A stretch of 32,377 nt of DNA, from the NCBI RefSeq assembly GCF_001550375.1, contig NZ_LRTR01000450.1, positions 1 to 32,377 of the forward strand, written 5' to 3'. This DNA is from Streptomyces europaeiscabiei (GTDB lineage Bacteria > Actinomycetota > Actinomycetes > Streptomycetales > Streptomycetaceae). Position 1 is the first letter of the stretch. Each line of letters begins with the position of its first letter. The position numbers and the translations under genes are program-made. Shown here in pieces: positions 1 to 7,701 of the stretch. The notes beneath the pieces were generated by a model. It did no database searches. It was not told the DNA's origin and saw nothing but the letters and a program-made list of their open reading frames with translations.

Positions 1-657
1 GCCGTGCACCGCAAGCCGGAGCTGCCGCCGCAGCCGCCGGCCGCGCCCGCGACCGACGACGACTTCCCCGGCGGCCGCTTCGGACGCCAGTGGCAGTGGA
101 CCGCGAACCCCCAGGACGGCTGGGCCACCCAGCACTCCGGGGACGGGCTGCGGCTCACGTGTGTGCGCTCCGTGCACGCGCACGACCTGCGGAAACTGGC
201 GAATGTGCTCACACAGCGGCTGCCGGGGATCCCTGCGGTCATCGAGGTGGAGCTGAGGCTCGACAGCGAGGAGGCGGGCGTGCGGGCGGGGCTCGCGGTG
301 CTCGGGGACGCGTTCCGCTGGATCGGACTCCAGCGGGGGGCCGACGGGACCGTGCACCTCGTTCACCGGTTCGCCGAGACCGTCGCCGAGAGGGAACGGG
401 ACGCCGATCATCCGCGCCCGGCGCCCGAGGGGCGGGCCCGGCTGCGGATCGAGACCTCGGCGGGGGCGCGCTGCGGCTTCTCCTGCGACGTGGGGGAGGG
501 GTGGGAGTCCTCGGGACAGGTCTTCGCCGCCACCCCCTGGCGCTGGGTCGGCGCCCTGCTCGGTCTCTTCGCGGTCGCGCCCACCGGCGGGGGACACGCC
601 GGGGCGGCCACGTTCACGCAGTTCCGGATCACCGCCACGCGAGCCACGACCGCCTGA
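1..657 (+). CDS. C-terminal part of a GH43 glycoside hydrolase (GH43_C2-like beta-sandwich), 5' end outside window
   Basis: The frame is open from the first base, so the gene very probably starts upstream and only its last ~218 codons are present. After a proline-rich linker comes a beta-sandwich that starts near DDFPGGRFGRQWQW and carries GLAVLGDAFRWIGL and TPWRWVGALLGLFAVAP. This pattern is known to me from the C-terminal concanavalin-like domain of GH43 beta-xylosidases and arabinofuranosidases, where it helps shape the active site. The catalytic propeller is not in the window, so substrate cannot be stated. It ends 33 bases before the pectate lyase-pectinesterase gene on the same strand, so it is probably a side-chain-trimming enzyme of the same pectin island. 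The GTG at position 4 could be read as a start, but a free-standing domain without a signal peptide is less likely. Alternative: a stand-alone DUF1349-like protein. Confidence 0.7.
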   Translation, partial: AVHRKPELPPQPPAAPATDDDFPGGRFGRQWQWTANPQDGWATQHSGDGLRLTCVRSVHAHDLRKLANVLTQRLPGIPAVIEVELRLDSEEAGVRAGLAVLGDAFRWIGLQRGADGTVHLVHRFAETVAERERDADHPRPAPEGRARLRIETSAGARCGFSCDVGEGWESSGQVFAATPWRWVGALLGLFAVAPTGGGHAGAATFTQFRITATRATTA

Positions 658-690
658 CCCCCCGTCTTCGTACGCCTGTTGGGAGCCGCA

Positions 691-2703
691 ATGACGCACC
701 TCCGTAGCAAGCGCTTGCCGCACCGAGGGAGAGCCTTAGCCGCCGTCACCGCCCTGATCGCCTCGTTCGTCGTCGGCGCGTTCACCCCGGCGCAGGCCGC
801 GGCCGTGTCCGCCACCGGGTCCGCCGGGACCGCCCAGTTCGTGGGGGCACCCCGCTGGAGCGACCGGCCGCACGGCTTCGCCTCCCTGGACGGCGGTACC
901 ACCGGTGGCGCGGGCGGCAAGGTGGTGACCGTCACCGACCAGGCCTCGCTGGCGAGGTACGCCTCCGCCGAGGAGCCGTACGTCATCCGGGTGGCCGGGG
1001 CGATCGACGTCGAGCCCTTCGGCTCGGACATCGTCGTGACCTCGGACAAGACGATCATCGGCGTCGGCGACACCGGCGAGATCGTCCACGGCGAGCTGCA
1101 CCTCAACCCCGGTACCAGCAACGTCATCATCCGCAACCTGACGATCCGCGACAGCTACGTCGAGGGCGACTGGGACGGCAAGACGACCGACTTCGACGCG
1201 ATCCAGATGGACACCGTCGACCATGTCTGGATCGACCACAACCGCTTCGAGCGCATGGGCGACGGACTCCTCGACATCCGCAAGGACAGCCGGTACGTCA
1301 CCGTCTCCCACAACCAGTTCAAGAACCACAACAAGGCCCTCGGCATCGGCTGGACGACCAACGTCCGGACCGAGATCACCATCGACCACAACTGGTTCAC
1401 CGGCACGAAGCAGCGCAACCCCTCCGCCGACAACTGCGCCTACGCCCACCTCTACAACAACTACCTCTCGGCGCAGGTGGCCGACGGTGACCCCGTGTGG
1501 ACGTACGGGAACTGGTCGCGCGGCAGGACGAAGATGGTCATCGAGAACAGCTACTACGACGGGGTCCAGCACCCCTACCAGGCCGACGCCACCGCCGAGC
1601 TGGTGCAGCGCGGGTCGATCCTGAAGAACGTCGGCGGACGGCAGGAGGCGTGGGGCGCGGCCTTCGACCCGAAGGACTTCTACGCCTACCGGCTCGACCG
1701 GGCCGCCGCCGTCCCCGCGCTGGTCACGCGCTTCTCGGGCCCGCAGAAGGACCTCGGCACGAACACCGTGCTGAACGTCCCCGGCGACTACGCGACCGTG
1801 CAGGCCGCCGTCGACGCCGTGCCCGCCGGCAACGACGGCACCGTCACGATCCGCATCGCGCCCGGCACCCACCGCGCGAAGGTCCTCGTCCCCGCGAACA
1901 AGCCGAACCTGGTGCTGCAGGGGACTGGACACGATCGCTCGGACACCGTCATCGTCTACGACACGCCCGCCGAGTACGGCGGCTCCAACGGCAGCGCCAC
2001 CGTGCGGATCCTCGCCAGTGACGTGACCGCCCGCAACCTCACCTTCAGCAACGACTTCGACGAGGCCGCGCACGAGCTGAAGGGCGAGCAGGCGCTGGCG
2101 GTGAAGACGACCGGCGACCGGATCGTCTTCGAGAACACGGCCTTCCTGGGCAACCAGGACACCCTGATGACCGACAGCCCCAGGCTCGACGTCATCAGCC
2201 GGGTCTACATCCGCGACTCGTACATCGAGGGCGATGTCGACTTCGTCTACGGCCGCGCCACGACCGTGATCGAGCGCTCCCTGATCAAGGCGCTCAGCCG
2301 GGGCTCGAACAGCAACAACGGCTACATCACGGCCGCCTCGACCTGGAAGGACAACCCGTACGGCTTCCTGATCACCAGGTCGAAGGTCGTCAGCGACGCG
2401 CCCGCCGGGACCTACCACCTCGGCCGGCCCTGGCACCCGGGCGGCGAGCCGAACGCCATCGCCCAGGTGCTGTTCCGGGAGACCGAGCTGCCCGCCGCGG
2501 TCAAGTCGGCGCCGTGGACGGACATGAGCGGGTTCTCGTGGAAGGACGCGCGGTTCACGGAGTACCGGACCTACGGGCCGGGGGCCGGTGCGACCGCCGA
2601 CCGGCCGCAGCTCGACGGCTCGGACGCCTCCACCTACACGGTCACCAAGTACCTCGCGGGGACGGACGGCTGGGCGCCGCATCGCGGGCGCGCCGGCCAC
2701 TGA
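691..2703 (+). CDS. Secreted bifunctional pectate lyase (PL1) - pectinesterase (CE8) fusion
   Basis: A 670-residue secreted protein that should de-esterify homogalacturonan and cleave it by beta-elimination. The ATG at 691 is preceded by GGGAG at 681-685; a TTG four codons earlier is less likely. Residues 1-37 form a signal peptide ending near AQA. Residues ~45-340 are a PL1 beta-helix: WIDHNRF, GDGLLDIRKDS, VTVSHNQF, and R242 in KQRNPS, the family's catalytic arginine region. Residues ~345-660 are a CE8 pectinesterase with D490 in GNQDTL, D517 in EGDVDFVYG and R579 in LGRPWHPGG, which match the family's two aspartates and arginine. Both modules look intact. Codon 16 is TTA (736-738), the rare bldA-dependent leucine codon. 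The gene is followed by the sugar-binding lipoprotein 81 bases downstream. Confidence 0.93.
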   Translation: MTHLRSKRLPHRGRALAAVTALIASFVVGAFTPAQAAAVSATGSAGTAQFVGAPRWSDRPHGFASLDGGTTGGAGGKVVTVTDQASLARYASAEEPYVIRVAGAIDVEPFGSDIVVTSDKTIIGVGDTGEIVHGELHLNPGTSNVIIRNLTIRDSYVEGDWDGKTTDFDAIQMDTVDHVWIDHNRFERMGDGLLDIRKDSRYVTVSHNQFKNHNKALGIGWTTNVRTEITIDHNWFTGTKQRNPSADNCAYAHLYNNYLSAQVADGDPVWTYGNWSRGRTKMVIENSYYDGVQHPYQADATAELVQRGSILKNVGGRQEAWGAAFDPKDFYAYRLDRAAAVPALVTRFSGPQKDLGTNTVLNVPGDYATVQAAVDAVPAGNDGTVTIRIAPGTHRAKVLVPANKPNLVLQGTGHDRSDTVIVYDTPAEYGGSNGSATVRILASDVTARNLTFSNDFDEAAHELKGEQALAVKTTGDRIVFENTAFLGNQDTLMTDSPRLDVISRVYIRDSYIEGDVDFVYGRATTVIERSLIKALSRGSNSNNGYITAASTWKDNPYGFLITRSKVVSDAPAGTYHLGRPWHPGGEPNAIAQVLFRETELPAAVKSAPWTDMSGFSWKDARFTEYRTYGPGAGATADRPQLDGSDASTYTVTKYLAGTDGWAPHRGRAGH

Positions 2704-2784
2704 GTCCCGTCCCGGCGACAGAGCGGACCGACCAGACCCCCCACAACTTCATAACCCTCGTATCCAGAAGAAGAGAGCCGTTCA

Positions 2785-4131
2785 ATGAAGATCAGCAATC
2801 GCAGAAGCAGGCGCGCCGCCGCGGCCGTCGCCCTGGGATCCGTACTCGCGCTGACCGCCACCGCCTGCGGTGACGACGGCAGTGGCGCGGGCGGCGACAA
2901 GGGCTCCGACGGCAGCGGCAAGGGCAAGATCGTCTTCTGGGACAACAACGGCGGTGTCCGCACGGACATCTGGAAGGAGGTCATCGCCGACTTCGAGAAG
3001 GCCAACCCGGACATCGACGTCGAGTACGTCGGGATCGCCTCCACCGAGTACCAGTCCAAGGTCGACACCGCCCTCCAGGGCGGTGGTCTCCCGGACGTCG
3101 GCGGTGTCGGCGCGGCCATGGCCGCCGGGTTCGCCGCGCAGGGCGCGCTGGAGCCCCTGGACGACCGGCTCTCCAAGTCCTCCCTCAGCGGCAAGCTCAA
3201 CGAGGCGATGGTCGAGTCGCTGAAGTCCGCCGGCGGCGGTGACGCCCTCTACTCGATCCCGACCTCCGCCAACAACGGTGTCCTCTACTACCGCACCGAC
3301 CTGTTCAAGGCGGCGGGCCTGGCGGAGCCGACCGACTGGGACAAGTTCTACGCGGCCGCCGAGAAGCTCACCGACAAGGACAAGAACAAGTTCGGCTACA
3401 CCATCCGCGGTGGCGCCGGCTCCATCGCCCAGGCGCTGGACGCGACGTACGGGCAGTCCGGGATCACCTCGTTCTGGGACTCCAGTGGTGAGAAGACCAC
3501 GGTCAACGACCCCAAGAACGTCGAGGCCCTGAAGAAGTACGTCGGCCTCTACAAGAAGGTCACGCCGGCCGCCGACCTCAACAACGACTTCACCAAGATG
3601 GTCGCCCAGTGGGACTCCGGCACCATCGGCATGCTCAACCACAACCTGGGCTCCTACCAGGACCACGTCAAGGCGTTCGGCGTCGACAAGTTCCGGGGCA
3701 TCCCGCAGCCGACCGGGCCCGACGGCAAGCGGGTCCAGGTCTCCAACCCGGTCGACGGGCTGGGGCTGTTCAAGAGCTCGAAGAACAAGGACGCGGCCTG
3801 GAAGTTCATCGAGTTCGCCCTCTCGCACGAGGAGAACTCCAAGTTCAACAAGTCGGCGGGACAGGTGCCGGCGAACAACGACGCCGCGAAGGACAGCTGG
3901 ATCTCCGAGGCCGAGCCGACGAAGCTGGCCGCCGCCGCGCTGACCGACGGGTCCACGACCATCGTGCAGCTGCCGTACTACCTGCCGGACTGGAACACGA
4001 TCTCGAAGACCGACAACGAGCCGGCCTTCCAGAAGGTGATGGACGGGCAGACCAGCGCGAAGGACTTCCTGGACTCGCTGGCCGACCAGCTGAACAAGGC
4101 GCAGGCGGAGTGGAACGAGCAGAAGGGCTAG
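2785..4131 (+). CDS. ABC transporter substrate-binding lipoprotein, carbohydrate type (SBP family 1)
   Basis: A 448-residue extracellular solute-binding lipoprotein. The lipobox LTATAC places the lipidated cysteine at C28, followed by a Gly/Ser/Asp-rich tether (~29-48) and then the binding fold: KIVFWDNNGG, WKEVIADFEKANPDIDVEYV, and NNGVLYYRTDLFKAAGL, typical of maltose/oligosaccharide-type binding proteins. A purine-rich AAGAGAG lies 8-15 bases before the ATG. Its place among pectin-degrading enzymes suggests it binds oligogalacturonides or rhamnogalacturonan fragments; this is inference from context. No permease or ATPase gene lies anywhere in the window, so it must use permeases encoded elsewhere (perhaps just upstream of the window). 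In Streptomyces the ATPase is often the shared MsiK. Confidence 0.9.
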   Translation: MKISNRRSRRAAAAVALGSVLALTATACGDDGSGAGGDKGSDGSGKGKIVFWDNNGGVRTDIWKEVIADFEKANPDIDVEYVGIASTEYQSKVDTALQGGGLPDVGGVGAAMAAGFAAQGALEPLDDRLSKSSLSGKLNEAMVESLKSAGGGDALYSIPTSANNGVLYYRTDLFKAAGLAEPTDWDKFYAAAEKLTDKDKNKFGYTIRGGAGSIAQALDATYGQSGITSFWDSSGEKTTVNDPKNVEALKKYVGLYKKVTPAADLNNDFTKMVAQWDSGTIGMLNHNLGSYQDHVKAFGVDKFRGIPQPTGPDGKRVQVSNPVDGLGLFKSSKNKDAAWKFIEFALSHEENSKFNKSAGQVPANNDAAKDSWISEAEPTKLAAAALTDGSTTIVQLPYYLPDWNTISKTDNEPAFQKVMDGQTSAKDFLDSLADQLNKAQAEWNEQKG

Positions 4132-4187
4132 GAGCCCGGTCCGGTTCGTCCGTGACCGGCCGCGGTTCGTCGTGGCTGGTCACGCGG

Positions 4188-4219
4188 TTCCCCGCGCCCC
4201 CGAGCAACAGGGGCGCGGG
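4188..4219. repeat. Intergenic palindrome, copy 1
   Basis: CCCGCGCCCC (4191-4200), a 9-base loop and GGGGCGCGGG (4210-4219) form a 10-bp hairpin, with a left flank GCGGTTCC. It starts about 60 bases after the stop of the binding protein. Related copies occur at 5145, 23236, 23933 and 28440, all in gaps. This element type is familiar from many Streptomyces genomes and may act as a transcription terminator. Confidence 0.75.
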
Positions 4220-4289
4220 TGGCACCCCCGCTTGAAAGGCACCTCACAACCTCCGTATCTCGCAAGCCTGTTGAGAAAGGCACCCGCAC

Positions 4290-5096
4290 GTGTCACTCAC
4301 CCGTAGACAGGTCACCACCGCGGCGCTCGCCGCTGTTCCGCTCGCCGTCGCCGCCACGGGGCCCGCGTCCGCCGCGGTCTCGCGCGGCGGGGCCCGCCGG
4401 GAGCGCACGATCTTCATCGCCGGTGACTCCACCGCCGCGCAGAAGTACGCCGACGCCGCCCCCGAGACGGGGTGGGGCATGGCGCTTCCGTTCTTCCTCC
4501 GGGCGGGGCTGAAGGTCTCCAACCACGCGGTGAACGGCCGCAGTTCGAAGAGCTTCATCGACGAAGGGCGCCTCGACGTCATCCTCGACGCCATTCGGCC
4601 CGGGGACTTCCTCGTCGTCCAGTTCGGGCACAACGACTCCAAGGTCGCCGACCCCACGCGGTACACCGAGCCGTGGACGACGTACCAGGATCATCTGCGC
4701 CAGTATCTCGACGGCGCGCGGGCCCGAGGGGCCCGGCCGGTCCTCGCGACCTCCGTCGAGCGCCGGAAGTTCGACGCGGTGGGCAACGCCGTGCCGACCC
4801 ACGGCGACTATCCGGCAGCGGCGAACGCTCTGGCCGCGGAGGAGAGGGTCGCGCTCCTCGACATCCAGGCGCTGTCCATCGCGCTGTGGCAGAAGCTCGG
4901 TGTCGAGGAGACCAAGAAGTACTTCAACTGGACCGCGACCGAGCAGGACAACACGCACTTCAACCCGCCGGGGGCGATCGCCGTGGCGCGGCTCGTCGTG
5001 GGTGAGTTGCTGCGGCGGCGCGTTCTCGCACCGCGGGAGGTCCGCCGTCTGGGCGAGGAGATCCCCGACTCCTGGATCACCTGGCCCGAGGCGTAG
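4290..5096 (+). CDS. Rhamnogalacturonan acetylesterase (CE12, SGNH/GDSL hydrolase)
   Basis: A 268-residue secreted esterase expected to remove acetyl groups from galacturonate in rhamnogalacturonan, opening it to lyases. All four SGNH blocks are visible: S47 in FIAGDSTAA, G83 in VNGRSSKSF, N115 in FGHND, and the D220-x-x-H223 pair in EQDNTHF. The N-terminus MSLTRRQVTTAALAAV with an AAA-rich end near residue 30 looks like a Tat-type signal. The start is GTG, chosen because GAGAAAGG (4273-4280) lies 9 bases upstream. NHAVNGRSSKSF and the DNTHF block are typical of CE12 rather than of phospholipase-like GDSL enzymes. It lies between the sugar-binding protein and the second pectate lyase in the same direction, so it probably belongs to the same expression unit. 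Confidence 0.9.
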   Translation: MSLTRRQVTTAALAAVPLAVAATGPASAAVSRGGARRERTIFIAGDSTAAQKYADAAPETGWGMALPFFLRAGLKVSNHAVNGRSSKSFIDEGRLDVILDAIRPGDFLVVQFGHNDSKVADPTRYTEPWTTYQDHLRQYLDGARARGARPVLATSVERRKFDAVGNAVPTHGDYPAAANALAAEERVALLDIQALSIALWQKLGVEETKKYFNWTATEQDNTHFNPPGAIAVARLVVGELLRRRVLAPREVRRLGEEIPDSWITWPEA

Positions 5097-5144
5097 CGCT
5101 CCGCTCGCAGGCCGGTTCTCCGACTGCGGGCCCGTTCCGGCCGG

Positions 5145-5176
5145 CCGCGCAGTCCCCGCGCCCCTGACGGGGCGCC
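5145..5176. repeat. Intergenic palindrome, copy 2
   Basis: GCGCCCC (5158-5164), loop TGAC, GGGGCGC (5169-5175), with the flank CGCGCAGTCCCC. It is the same element as copy 1 and lies about 60 bases after the CE12 stop codon, so it may also serve as a terminator. Confidence 0.75.
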
Positions 5177-5214
5177 ACCTCCCCCTGTTCTTGCTTCGAA
5201 AGGAACCCGCACTC

Positions 5215-6522
5215 ATGCGTCCTCGTATCTGGCATGCCCATGCCATCACTGCCGCGGTCGGCTGCACCGCGCTCGTGCTCGGCGTCACCGGGACCGGCGT
5301 CGCCCAGTCCCAGGGGCGTGACCTCGGCCGACAGGTTCTCGGCGCCGGCGACGGCTGGGGGTCGGCGCAGGGCGGTACGACCGGTGGCTCGGCGGCCGAC
5401 GCCGAGCACGTGTACACCGTCACCACCTGGGCGGAGTTCAAGGCCGCACTGAGAGACGGCGGTGACGCGCCGAAGATCATCAAGGTCAAGGGCATGATCG
5501 ACGCCGTCTCCGAGGGGTGCGAGGCCTTCGTCGCCGGCGGCTACGACCTCCAGCAGTACCTCAAGGACTACGACCCGGCCGTCTACGGCAACGACAAGGT
5601 CGCCATGGGGCCCCAGGAGGACGCGCGGGTCGCCTCCGCCGCCAACCAGGACAGCGTCATCAAGGCCGCCGTCCCCAGCAACACCACCATCGTCGGCGTC
5701 GGCAAGAACTCCGGCATCCTCGGCGGCAGCCTCCAGATCAAGGGCGTCTCGAACGTCATCCTGCGCAACCTGACCATCGAGGCCCCGCTCGACTGCTTCC
5801 CCAAGTGGGACCCGACCGACGACAACAACACCGGCAACTGGAACTCCGAGTACGACGCCGTGGTCGTCTTCGGCACCGATCACGTGTGGATCGACCACAA
5901 CACACTCACCGACGGCCGCTACCCCGACAGCGAGCGGCCGAGCTACTTCGGCAAGGTCTTCCAGCAGCACGACGGGCTGACGGACATCGTGCGCGGTGCC
6001 AACTACGTGACCGTGTCCTGGAACTCCTTCAAGGACCACGACAAGAACATGCTGATCGGGAACAGCGACAGCACCGCCACCACCGACGCCGACAAGCTCA
6101 AGGTCACCATGCACCACAACCGCTTCGACGGGATCCTCCAGCGTTCCCCGCGCGTGCGGTTCGGACAGGTCGACGTCTACAACAACCACTACGTGGTGGC
6201 CGAGGAGCAGAAGGACGACTACTACATCTTCGGCGTCGGCATCCGCTCGCAGCTCCACGCGAGCGACAACGCGATCACGCTGCCGGCGGGCGCGAGCGTC
6301 GGCAAGGCCCTGAAGAAGTGGAACGAGTCGCCGCTCACGGCCCGGAACAACTACGTCAACGGCAAGCTGACGGACCTCATCGCCGTCCACAACGCCGAGA
6401 TCCCCTCGGAGATCCTGCAGTCCGGCGCCGGATGGACACCCACCCTGCGGACCAAGGTCGACTCGCCGCGCGCCGTGCCGGGCATCGTCGCGAACGGCGC
6501 GGGTGCCGGGAAGGTCTGCTGA
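5215..6522 (+). CDS. Secreted pectate lyase, family PL1
   Basis: A 435-residue pectate lyase that cleaves de-esterified homogalacturonan with calcium. The ATG at 5215 has GAAAGGAA about 9 bases upstream; the longer open frame to 4900 merely runs back through the CE12 gene. Residues 1-33 form a signal peptide (VLGVTGTGVAQ). The beta-helix shows GTTGGSA near the start, VSNVILRNLTIE, DHVWIDHNTL, QQHDGLTDIVRGANYVTVSWN and LQRSPRVRFGQVDVYNNHY. R310 and R315 in the RSPRVR block match the catalytic arginine region of PelC-type PL1 enzymes, and the acidic DHVWIDH/DGLTDI positions match calcium ligands. It is a different PL1 branch from the fused enzyme at 691, which has RNPSADN here. The stop codon overlaps the start of the next gene by one base (TGATG). 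Confidence 0.93.
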   Translation: MRPRIWHAHAITAAVGCTALVLGVTGTGVAQSQGRDLGRQVLGAGDGWGSAQGGTTGGSAADAEHVYTVTTWAEFKAALRDGGDAPKIIKVKGMIDAVSEGCEAFVAGGYDLQQYLKDYDPAVYGNDKVAMGPQEDARVASAANQDSVIKAAVPSNTTIVGVGKNSGILGGSLQIKGVSNVILRNLTIEAPLDCFPKWDPTDDNNTGNWNSEYDAVVVFGTDHVWIDHNTLTDGRYPDSERPSYFGKVFQQHDGLTDIVRGANYVTVSWNSFKDHDKNMLIGNSDSTATTDADKLKVTMHHNRFDGILQRSPRVRFGQVDVYNNHYVVAEEQKDDYYIFGVGIRSQLHASDNAITLPAGASVGKALKKWNESPLTARNNYVNGKLTDLIAVHNAEIPSEILQSGAGWTPTLRTKVDSPRAVPGIVANGAGAGKVC

Positions 6523-7700
6523 TGGCCGGTTCCGACCGAGCGTCCGGCAGGCGGCCGTTCTCCGGCCCAACGGTTGGCAGGACGTCACTCCCTGACCACC
6601 CGTTCGCCAGGCGGTCCTTCCTCGCCGCGAGCCTCGGTACCGCCCTCACCCTCGGCGTCGCGCCCCACGCCCAAGCCGCCCGCGGACGCTCCGTCTTCGG
6701 CCGGCACGGGTCCCCCTCGGCCCGGCTCACCGAGCAGACCCTGTACGTGGACGCCGCCGGCGCCGGTGACTTCACCACCGTCCAGGCCGCGGTGACCGCC
6801 GCGAGCGGCAGCGGGTACACGCTGGTCATCGCGCCGGGCGTGTACCGGGAGACGGTCGCCGTCAGTGTCGCCCGTACGGAGATGACCTGGATCGGGGCCT
6901 CCGGGAACGCCCGGGACGTCGTGGTCGTGTACGACAACGCGGCCGGCACCCCGAAGCCCGGCGGCGGCACCCATAGCACGACCGGCTCGGCGACCACTCT
7001 CGTACAGGCGGGCGGGTTCACCGCACGGGACATCACCTTCGCCAACGACTGGCTGCGCGCCGACCACCCCGAGATCACCGGTACCCAGGCCGTCGCCCTC
7101 AAGGTGCAGGGCGACCGGTCGGCGTTCCTGCGGTGCCGGTTCCTCGGGCATCAGGACACGTTGTACGCCGACTCGATGGCCCTCGGCACCTTCGCCCGGC
7201 AGTACTTCCGCGACTGCTACGCCGAGGGGGACGTGGACTTCGTCTTCGGGCGGGCCACGGCCGTGTTCGAGCGTTGCCACTTCCACACGCTGACCAGGAC
7301 CGACCTCGGGTCCGCCCCGTACGGGTTCGTGTTCGCGCCCTCCACCGCGGGCGCCAACCCGCGTGGCTATCTGGTCACCGGCGGACGCGTCACCAGTGAG
7401 GCCCCGGACGCCTACTACAAGCTGGCCCGCCCCTGGGTGCCCAGCTCGGACACCACCGCCCGGCCCATGCTCACCGTGCGCGAGACCCGCCTCGGTGCCG
7501 GGATCGACGCGGTCGCGCCCTACACCAACATGTCGTCGGGCTTCCCCTGGCAGGACCAGCGGTTCGCCGAGTACCGCAACACCGGACCGGGCGCCGTCGT
7601 CTCCGTACCGGACAACCGGCCCCAACTCACGGCCGCGGACGCCGCGTCGGCCACCCGCGAGGCGTACCTCGGCGACTGGGCCCCGTGGAAGGGGTGCTGA
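6522..7700 (+). CDS. Pectinesterase A (CE8), Tat-secreted
   Basis: A 392-residue pectin methylesterase. It starts with the ATG overlapping the upstream pectate lyase stop (TGATG), with GGGAAGG at 6508-6514 inside that gene, so translation is probably coupled. The N-terminus has FARRSFLAASLG, a Tat motif, about 28 residues in, then an AxA-like site near HAQA. CE8 motifs: D212 in GHQDTLYAD, D239 in EGDVDFVFG, R303 in LARPWVPSS. The long charged stretch ahead of the twin arginines is unusual; an internal start is possible but none has a clearer ribosome site. It is closely related to the next gene, for example NDWLRADHPxxTGTQAV and PGAVVSVPxNRPQLTAA, so the two are a tandem duplication. Role: removing methyl esters so that the pectate lyases can act. 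Confidence 0.92.
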   Translation: MAGSDRASGRRPFSGPTVGRTSLPDHPFARRSFLAASLGTALTLGVAPHAQAARGRSVFGRHGSPSARLTEQTLYVDAAGAGDFTTVQAAVTAASGSGYTLVIAPGVYRETVAVSVARTEMTWIGASGNARDVVVVYDNAAGTPKPGGGTHSTTGSATTLVQAGGFTARDITFANDWLRADHPEITGTQAVALKVQGDRSAFLRCRFLGHQDTLYADSMALGTFARQYFRDCYAEGDVDFVFGRATAVFERCHFHTLTRTDLGSAPYGFVFAPSTAGANPRGYLVTGGRVTSEAPDAYYKLARPWVPSSDTTARPMLTVRETRLGAGIDAVAPYTNMSSGFPWQDQRFAEYRNTGPGAVVSVPDNRPQLTAADAASATREAYLGDWAPWKGC

Positions 7701-7701
7701 G

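Noticed and set aside
736..2700. 654-codon open frame on the - strand opposite the PL1-CE8 gene
   Set aside because: The translation is Val/Arg/Asp-rich and low in complexity, typical of the antisense of a GC-rich gene; the + strand has a signal peptide and active-site motifs.
5517..6521. Frame running ahead of pectinesterase A through the PL1 gene
   Set aside because: It is an Arg/Gln/His-rich shadow; the pectinesterase starts at 6522 with its own ribosome site and Tat signal.
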